Positions 6,632-10,993 of a stretch of DNA of 10,993 bases are shown here, one piece after another. Source of the DNA: CAYNEO01 sp964396245 (lineage in GTDB: Bacteria > Zixibacteria > MSB-5A5 > GN15 > FEB-12); NCBI GenBank assembly GCA_964396245.1, contig CAYNEO010000076.1, positions 1 to 10,993 on the forward strand, read 5' to 3'. Below the pieces are notes generated by a model. The model ran no database searches. It was not told the origin of the DNA and worked only from the letters and a program-made list of their open reading frames with translations. A program made the translations under genes and the position numbers. The first letter of the stretch is position 1; the number at the start of each line of letters is the position of its first letter.

Positions 6632-7669
6632 TCAGCCCTCTCTTGTCTCGCCGCGCGCCGACTGAATCGCTTCTTTGAGGTAGTAATCCGAGTAGACCGC
6701 ACCGATAGGATTGTTGGCGAGAGATTTGTCTTTGACAAAGAGTGTTGTGACGGGAGCGTCACTCAGTCGAGTTATGAGACAGTCGGCGCCCATACACAAT
6801 CCCACCAGTACGTTAATGTCAGTTTCGATTCGGTTGAGTGCTTCAGCCTGACCGGATGGATTGCATGCCACCTGTCGTGCGGACCACTGCGACTGACCCG
6901 ATAGCAAAGGCGTCATCGTATCCGCCATAACATTGCCCCCGATCTTACAGCAGACCGGGTAGACTTTGAAGAACCGCCGAAGGACACGGACCAGGATTTC
7001 GGTTGGCTCTTCCAGTTCTATGCAATACGCCAGCCCGATTTTCTGATAGCGCATCTCCAGGCAGAAATAAATCAGCTCCGAGAGCCGACACAGCGTGCGC
7101 TCATTTTCGAACGCGATATCAAACGCCGCCTCGAGCATCTGGGCAGATGGCTGGTCGATCAGGTCGGGCGCATGGGCATGGCCAAAAGCGTCACACCGCT
7201 CTCCGTTCAGGCATATCCGGTCACGGCAGGCGAGACAGTCGACAACAATCTTGCCGGTATCGGTGTCGGTTGTCGAGCGTGAAGTTCGTTCTCGCTCAGG
7301 CGACGCAAGATCTCTCGCCTCTGGATCTGAATTCGCGCGGTGTGATGTGTCGAGACCGAAACCGGGATGCAACTCGCCGGCATCGAGGGCGGCGAGGAGT
7401 TCGTCAACTGAGCCGACGACATTATCGATAATCTCCATGCGTCGGGCAGCGAGGAAGTCTCGTTCATCGCGGCTGATACCGCCGCACACGAGAACATCGA
7501 TCCGGTTATCCGCCAAAACCTTTGCCAGTTCGAGGAGGCTGTGGTCGGCCAGCTCCAGCCTCGACTCGGCGCGGGCACGATTGCGGCGAAGAACGGCAAC
7601 CAGGACCGAGTCAGCATAGGTCGATCGCGGAGCAACCCGATCGCCAAGTATGGGGATGCCATATCGCAT
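6632..7669 (-). CDS. NifX/NifB-like cofactor-binding domain fused to DUF1847 metal-binding protein
   Basis: 345 residues in two parts. Residues 1-104 resemble the dinitrogenase iron-molybdenum cofactor domain (NifX/NafY/NifB C-terminal type): MRYGIPILGDRVAPRSTYADSV, then LLELAKVLADNRIDVLVCGG, then VGSVDELLAALDAGEL. A polar linker (about 105-140) follows. Residues 141-345 match DUF1847: a four-cysteine cluster C145-x2-C148-x4-C153-x5-C159, QKIGLAYCIELEEPTEIL (209-226), YPVCCKIGG (237-245), ACNPSGQAEALN (268-279), ETDINVLVGLCMG (282-294) and DAPVTTLFVKDK (304-315). Thirteen cysteines in all suggest Fe-S or metal binding. AGGAG nine bases before the ATG supports the start. It is first in its operon and directly behind a -24/-12 promoter. 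Inferred role: a cytoplasmic metal or cluster-binding factor linked to the redox complex or its regulator; no enzymatic activity is known. Confidence 0.85.
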   Translation of the reverse strand: MRYGIPILGDRVAPRSTYADSVLVAVLRRNRARAESRLELADHSLLELAKVLADNRIDVLVCGGISRDERDFLAARRMEIIDNVVGSVDELLAALDAGELHPGFGLDTSHRANSDPEARDLASPERERTSRSTTDTDTGKIVVDCLACRDRICLNGERCDAFGHAHAPDLIDQPSAQMLEAAFDIAFENERTLCRLSELIYFCLEMRYQKIGLAYCIELEEPTEILVRVLRRFFKVYPVCCKIGGNVMADTMTPLLSGQSQWSARQVACNPSGQAEALNRIETDINVLVGLCMGADCLITRLSDAPVTTLFVKDKSLANNPIGAVYSDYYLKEAIQSARGETREG

Positions 7670-7694
7670 AAGTATCTACTCCTGATGGTGTGAA

Positions 7695-7711
7695 TGGCAA
7701 GTATCGTGCCG
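7695..7711 (-). promoter_or_regulatory. Sigma-54 (-24/-12) promoter of the NifX-DUF1847/Usp/activator operon
   Basis: On the minus strand the sequence is CGGCACGATACTTGCCA. It matches TGGCACG-N4-TTGC at every consensus position except the first T. GG (7710-7709) and GC (7698-7697) have the required 10-base spacing. The predicted +1 is near 7685, leaving a leader of about 16 bases that still includes the AGGAG site before the ATG at 7669. The element is nearly palindromic and would also fit a weaker plus-strand reading. Confidence 0.75.
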
Positions 7712-7792
7712 AACCACTCCGCCGTGACGGAACGGTCGCACGATCCGCCACAGGCTGCTGCCCACAGGATGCTTGATTGCCCCGATTGGTCA

Positions 7793-7798
7793 TATAAT
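7793..7798 (+). promoter_or_regulatory. Isolated TATAAT hexamer (possible -10 box)
   Basis: A perfect TATAAT is present, but no good -35 element lies at 16-18 bases; TTGATT (7773-7778) gives a 14-base spacer. If used, it would transcribe the GGGCT/AGCCC stem and the enhancer array. Confidence 0.2.
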
Positions 7799-7890
7799 GT
7801 GATGGGCTATAGCGAGTTGGGGTGACAGCCCAGAAGGCAGGGAAAGACGCTAATGCTCCTCCCTAGGCTATCCCGAGATGGAGCCGGATA

Positions 7891-7950
7891 TGTTGCGCGA
7901 CCGTTGCATCCTGTCGCATCATGCGACGGTTTGTTGCGACACGTGCGACA
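7891..7950. promoter_or_regulatory. Enhancer (upstream activator site) array for the sigma-54 activator
   Basis: Half-sites GTTGC or GTCGC begin at 7892, 7903, 7913 and 7933, and the inverse form GCGAC begins at 7897, 7923, 7936 and 7945. The main steps are about 10-12 bases, roughly one DNA turn, so several activator dimers could bind one face. The centre is a perfect palindrome, GTCGCAT-C-ATGCGAC (7913-7927). The array is about 206-264 bp upstream of both predicted sigma-54 transcription starts. This is a normal enhancer distance that allows looping to either promoter. Confidence 0.65.
7913..7927. repeat. Perfect 7-1-7 palindrome at the centre of the enhancer array
   Basis: GTCGCAT, one central C (7920), then ATGCGAC. 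The centre is equidistant, about 235 bases, from the predicted starts of the two divergent sigma-54 promoters (near 7685 and 8155). It is the likely strongest dimer site for the Fis-type helix-turn-helix. Confidence 0.75.
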
Positions 7951-8128
7951 TAAGCCTGAGTCATATGCCGGATTAATCGGCGAGCCATATTGTGCAGTCA
8001 CACTCCGCATGCATCTTTCCGGAATACCTGACGACGCAGCTAACCGCTTGTCTGCGATGCAGTACGGGGCCGCCTGTTCGGTGGTTTCCCGATTGCCTCA
8101 TCGGCATTGAAAGAGCGCGCGATCGTTT

Positions 8129-8144
8129 TGGTATCTGCTTTGCA
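8129..8144 (+). promoter_or_regulatory. Sigma-54 (-24/-12) promoter of the iron-sulfur redox operon
   Basis: The sequence TTGGTATCTGCTTTGCA (8128-8144) has GG (8130-8131) and GC (8142-8143) separated by exactly 10 bases, with the favoured TTTGCA at -12. The predicted +1 is near 8155, 28 bases before the GTG start, and the leader includes the AGGAAG site. Confidence 0.7.
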
Positions 8145-8170
8145 TGCGGACCGGGTAGACTTAAATCGAC

Positions 8171-8176
8171 AGGAAG
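8171..8176 (+). promoter_or_regulatory. Ribosome binding site supporting the GTG start of the CCG iron-sulfur gene
   Basis: AGGAAG lies six bases before GTG at 8183. The ATG at 8187 is out of frame and meets a stop after two further codons, so GTG is the start. Confidence 0.7.
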
Positions 8177-8182
8177 ACTATT

Positions 8183-9622
8183 GTGGATGGATCAGTAAAT
8201 TCTGCATCAGCCGTCGGCACCGAAAACGAACGGGCCGCCAAATACCCATACTATATTGAGAACCCGGTCACCGAAAACCGTGTGGGGCGCTTCCTGGAAG
8301 CGTTTGCGGCTATCCTCAAGTACAGCGACTATAAGCCCTTACTGGATTCCTACTGCACGTCGAGTGCGAAGTGCAACCGGTGTGCGGTGGCGTGCCCGGT
8401 ATTTCTGGCGACAGGCGACCCTCGTGATATTCCCTGTTTTCGTACGAACCTGCTGCTCGATACTTACCGCCGGTACTTCACGATTGGTGGTTGGCTGAAA
8501 TCGCGATTCGGCGGCGGTTTCGAGTTGACCGAGAAGATCATCGATGAGATGCTCGACGGATTTTACCGTTGCACGGCGTGTCGGCGTTGCACACGAGAAT
8601 GTCCCATGGGCGTCGATCACGGTTTGATCACACGTCTCGGCCGCTACATCCTCAGTTTGATCGGCATTGTACCGAAAGCGTTGCAGGTAAGTGTTCGGGA
8701 ACAGTTGGAGGGAGAAACCCGGAATACATCGAAAGTCCCGAAAGCGGCTCTGTTGAATACGCTTGAGTTTCTGTCAGAGGAGATGGAAGAAAATCTCGGT
8801 GTGAAGCTGGAATTTCCGGTCGACCAACCCGATCGGGATTATGTCTTTTTCTGCGCCGTCAGCGATTACCTGATGGAGCCGGACACGCTGATGGGCAACG
8901 CGGCGGTGCTGTATGCCGCCGGCGATTGGGATCGCTGGACTATCGGGAGCGGAAATTACGATGGTATCAACTACGGGCTGTTTTACAGTGACTGGCATCT
9001 CGAGCGGATTATCAAGCAGTTGATCGGCGAAGTTACCAGGTTGAACGGCAAGACGATCCTCATCGGAGAATGCGGCCATGCATCGCGCTCCGCCCACGAT
9101 TTCGTACCGATATTCGGCGGCAAAGGGGCCTATCCCGTAACAAATTTCATGGAGTACACGCTTGATTGTGTCCGTCGGGGAAAGATCACGCTGGATCCTG
9201 ATATTGTCACCGAGCGGGTGACGTATCACGATCCGTGCAATATCGCGCGTTCCGGATGGATTGTCGATCAGCCGCGCGAGATTCTGCGGTCGTTCGTGAA
9301 GGATTTTGTCGATATGAAACCAGCCGGTCAGGACAACTTCTGTTGCGGCGGCGGCGGCGGTCTGGTTTCGGTGGATGAGATGCACGATTTTCGCATGAGT
9401 GTCGGCGGTCGGGTGAAAGCCGAGCAATTGCGGCAGACGGGAGCGAGTATCTGTATCGCGCCGTGCGCCAACTGCAAGAAGCAGTTGAAGGAGCTGGTCG
9501 AATACTACGAACTTCCGTGCAAAGTCATGGGGCTACACGACCTGATTCTCAAAGCAATTCAACTCCCCGGCGGGAAAACCGCGGCCGAGCGAAAAGAAGA
9601 AGCCGCCATGTTTGAGATTTAA
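8183..9622 (+). CDS. DsrK/HmcF/TmcB-like (HdrD-type) CCG-domain iron-sulfur protein
   Basis: 479 residues from a GTG start. Two ferredoxin-type 4Fe-4S motifs come first: C58-x5-C64-x2-C67-x3-C71-P and C130-x2-C133-x2-C136-x3-C140-P. The second half has two CCG-type regions. The first is degenerate, keeping GECGHA (C297). The second is complete: YHDPC (C352), CCGGGGG (C387-C388) and C428-x2-C431, the CxnCCGxmCxxC signature. In heterodisulfide reductase HdrB/HdrD and in DsrK this binds a special [4Fe-4S] cluster at a disulfide-active site. One good and one decayed CCG region is the pattern I associate with DsrK-type proteins. Inferred role: the cytoplasmic catalytic subunit of a membrane redox complex, moving electrons between the cytochrome b next door and a thiol/disulfide or similar partner. 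It is the first gene of the rightward sigma-54 operon, 14 bases before the membrane subunit. Confidence 0.9.
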   Translation: MDGSVNSASAVGTENERAAKYPYYIENPVTENRVGRFLEAFAAILKYSDYKPLLDSYCTSSAKCNRCAVACPVFLATGDPRDIPCFRTNLLLDTYRRYFTIGGWLKSRFGGGFELTEKIIDEMLDGFYRCTACRRCTRECPMGVDHGLITRLGRYILSLIGIVPKALQVSVREQLEGETRNTSKVPKAALLNTLEFLSEEMEENLGVKLEFPVDQPDRDYVFFCAVSDYLMEPDTLMGNAAVLYAAGDWDRWTIGSGNYDGINYGLFYSDWHLERIIKQLIGEVTRLNGKTILIGECGHASRSAHDFVPIFGGKGAYPVTNFMEYTLDCVRRGKITLDPDIVTERVTYHDPCNIARSGWIVDQPREILRSFVKDFVDMKPAGQDNFCCGGGGGLVSVDEMHDFRMSVGGRVKAEQLRQTGASICIAPCANCKKQLKELVEYYELPCKVMGLHDLILKAIQLPGGKTAAERKEEAAMFEI

Positions 9623-9636
9623 ATTTTGAGGTTAGC

Positions 9637-10335
9637 ATGGAGCAGTGGATAGATTTCGCAAAGGGACCGCTATTCGCGTTCACCTTCCTGGTTATGATCC
9701 TGGGACTGGCCCGGTTAGTGCTGATCCAGGTCTACTCGTTGTTGACCGGAAAAGGACGTCGACTGCGAAACGCACAGTGGCGGAAGATAATAGGTGACGC
9801 CGCGAGCTGGGTTGTGCCGGTTCGTCATTTGATTCCCGGGACAAAGTACTTTTCTGCCGTTTCCTACCTCTTTCATATCGGTGTCCTGATCGTGCCGCTG
9901 TTTCTCGCGGACCATGTTGTGCTGTGGGAAAGTTTCCTGGGTATCGGATTACCTGAGATCGGTTATGGACTGGCTGACTTTTTGACGCTTTTTACAATAT
10001 CCTGTGTGCTGATCCTGTTCGCGTTCCGGCTGTTTTCCCGGAGACTGCGCTCCATGAGCCGTCGCGCAGACTTCGGCCTGCTGGTGGCGGTTCTGGTCCC
10101 TTTTCTCAGTGGCTACCTGGCAATGCATCCGTCATACAATCCCTTCCCGTGGGATGTCATGATGTTGACCCACCTGTTGAGCGCTGAGTTGCTCTTCGTG
10201 CTGATACCTTTCACCAAGCTGGCGCATATTGTCCTGTTCTTTTTCGACCGCATTTCGGGTCTGCACTGGCAACTTCGTCCGGGGGCCGGCGACAAAGTCG
10301 CGGAGGTTCTCTACGGCAAGGAGGCGCGTGTCTGA
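9637..10335 (+). CDS. NarI/DsrM/HmcE-like membrane cytochrome b subunit
   Basis: 232 residues with about five membrane helices (near 11-35, 72-92, 110-132, 146-164 and 176-204). Histidines in or beside the helices (H64, H80, H93, H164, H179, H197) could provide the ligands for two b-type hemes, as in the nitrate reductase gamma family, which also includes DsrM, HmcE and TmcC. The start is supported by GAGG (9628-9631) five bases before the ATG. Inferred role: quinone/quinol exchange and electron transfer across the membrane to the CCG subunit encoded just upstream. The TGA overlaps the ATG of the next gene by one base (TGATG), so translation is probably coupled. Assignment to one named complex (Dsr, Hmc, Tmc) is not possible from this part alone. 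Confidence 0.87.
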   Translation: MEQWIDFAKGPLFAFTFLVMILGLARLVLIQVYSLLTGKGRRLRNAQWRKIIGDAASWVVPVRHLIPGTKYFSAVSYLFHIGVLIVPLFLADHVVLWESFLGIGLPEIGYGLADFLTLFTISCVLILFAFRLFSRRLRSMSRRADFGLLVAVLVPFLSGYLAMHPSYNPFPWDVMMLTHLLSAELLFVLIPFTKLAHIVLFFFDRISGLHWQLRPGAGDKVAEVLYGKEARV

Positions 10336-10993
10336 TGTACGGAATACTGGTAGATGTTACCCGCTGTACGGCATGCGAGAAATGCGTGTCGGCATGCGTT
10401 GAACGAAATAACAAAGACAAATGGGAAGCCGAGCATGACCGGGCGGTAACCAGAGACGGTCTGTCGTCCCGGCGCCTGTCGACCGTGATCGAGATCAGTG
10501 ACGGGAGATTCGCGCGCAAGAGTTGCATGCACTGCCTGGAACCGAGTTGTGTATCGGCCTGCCTGGTAGGGGGTCTGAGCAAGGCCAAAAGCGGCGCGGT
10601 CATCTATGATCGCGAGAAGTGCATCGGCTGCCGGTACTGCATGCTGGCGTGTCCGTTTCATATTCCCCGATACGAATGGGACAAGACGCTACCGTATGTG
10701 GCAAAATGCGACTTCTGCGTCGATCGGATCAGTTGCAATCAAATGCCCGCCTGTGTCGAAGCGTGTCCGGAGAATGCGCTGAAATTCGGCGACCGGGACA
10801 CGCTGCTTCGCGAAGCCCACGCACTGATCCGCCAAAATCCGGGACGTTATGTCGATCACATCTGGGGCGAGAAAGAGCTGGGCGGAACTTCCGTGATGTA
10901 TATCTCCGATGTCGACCTGGCCTCTCTGGGCTGGCCGGAAACGAGTTCGCCGTCTATTCCATCGCTGACCGAGCCGCTGGTTCACAAGACGCC
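10335..10993 (+). CDS. Four-cluster 4Fe-4S ferredoxin-like subunit (HmcB/HybA/DsrO-like), 3'-truncated by the window
   Basis: 219 residues are visible and the frame is still open at the window end. There are 17 cysteines: C11, 14, 17, 21; C64, 67, 72, 76; C96, 99, 102, 106; and C125, 128, (134), 140, 144. This is the four-cubane arrangement of DmsB/HybA/HmcB-type electron-transfer subunits, with one extra cysteine (C134). The C-terminal GGTSVMYISDVDLASLGWP resembles the HybA/FdnH-type tail. The protein begins MYGILVDVTRC with no Tat or Sec signal, so it is expected on the cytoplasmic side, unlike DsrO and HybA, which carry Tat signals. In related operons the next gene is an NrfD-type membrane protein, which would lie just beyond this window. 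Translation is coupled to the cytochrome b gene by a one-base overlap. Confidence 0.9.
   Translation, partial: MYGILVDVTRCTACEKCVSACVERNNKDKWEAEHDRAVTRDGLSSRRLSTVIEISDGRFARKSCMHCLEPSCVSACLVGGLSKAKSGAVIYDREKCIGCRYCMLACPFHIPRYEWDKTLPYVAKCDFCVDRISCNQMPACVEACPENALKFGDRDTLLREAHALIRQNPGRYVDHIWGEKELGGTSVMYISDVDLASLGWPETSSPSIPSLTEPLVHKT

Larger units (their letters stand above)
7670..8182. promoter_or_regulatory. 513-bp divergent control region between the two operons
   Basis: No supported gene lies in this stretch. From left to right it holds the minus-strand Shine-Dalgarno site (7679-7683), a minus-strand sigma-54 promoter (7695-7711), a TATAAT hexamer (7793-7798), a GGGCT/AGCCC stem (around 7804-7832), a phased array of GTYGC/GCGAC half-sites with a central palindrome (7891-7950), a plus-strand sigma-54 promoter (8129-8144) and the plus-strand Shine-Dalgarno site (8171-8176). 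This layout is typical of a shared enhancer for two divergent sigma-54 promoters. Confidence 0.75.

Noticed and set aside
5442..6904. Long plus-strand open frames opposite the activator and Usp-like genes (5442-6128 and 5963-6904)
   Set aside because: They overlap well-supported minus-strand genes with clear family motifs, have no recognizable domain and show shadow-type composition.
7695..7709. Plus-strand reading of the left -24/-12 element
   Set aside because: TGGCAAG-N4-GTGC has correct spacing because the element is nearly palindromic. The minus-strand match is closer to consensus and sits 16 bases of leader from a gene start, whereas the plus reading would be about 460 bases from one.
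7853..8110. 85-codon plus-strand open frame in the divergent control region
   Set aside because: It runs through the half-site array and looks like non-coding sequence in translation; the regulatory reading explains the DNA better.
8774..9427. Minus-strand open frame of 217 codons inside the CCG iron-sulfur gene
   Set aside because: It is antisense to a gene with intact cysteine motifs and has no recognizable family features.

Overview
The window is bacterial chromosome at roughly 50-55% G+C by eye, with genes on both strands. It suggests an anaerobic or facultative member of a poorly cultured lineage, for example the Zixibacteria/FCB-type bacteria or a deltaproteobacterium-like group. The reasons are a Ser/Thr kinase fused to a TolB-like propeller, a DsrK/HmcF-type iron-sulfur redox complex, and a PAS-sigma-54 activator. 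This placement is an inference from gene content only. No rRNA, tRNA, CRISPR, insertion sequence or phage gene was seen.

Left part (1-4500): the 3' end of a membrane-anchored Ser/Thr protein kinase with a C-terminal PD40 propeller (+), then a small YdhR-like putative mono-oxygenase (-) with a clear promoter and Shine-Dalgarno site, then an exported DUF885-type zinc-peptidase-like protein (+). These three show no obvious link to one another or to the right half.

Right part (4610-10993): two divergent operons around a 513-bp control region (7670-8182). Leftward (-): a NifX-like/DUF1847 fusion protein, a UspA-fold protein, and a PAS-AAA+-Fis sigma-54 activator. Rightward (+): a DsrK/HmcF/TmcB-like CCG iron-sulfur protein, a NarI/DsrM-like membrane cytochrome b, and a four-cluster ferredoxin-like subunit cut by the window end. 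Together these look like the cytoplasmic and membrane core of an Hmc/Dsr/Tmc-type complex that exchanges electrons between the quinone pool (or a periplasmic cytochrome) and a cytoplasmic dithiol/disulfide or ferredoxin partner.

The most interesting signal is the control region. Each operon has a good -24/-12 (sigma-54) promoter a short distance upstream of its first gene. Midway between them lies a roughly 60-bp array of GTYGC/GCGAC half-sites spaced about one helical turn apart, centred on a perfect 7-1-7 palindrome. The palindrome centre is about 235 bp from each predicted transcription start. The sigma-54 activator is encoded in the leftward operon, so the simplest model is one shared enhancer from which the activator drives its own operon and the redox complex at once, with the NifX/DUF1847 and Usp-like proteins as candidate modulators. 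The sites are read directly from the sequence; the wiring is inferred.
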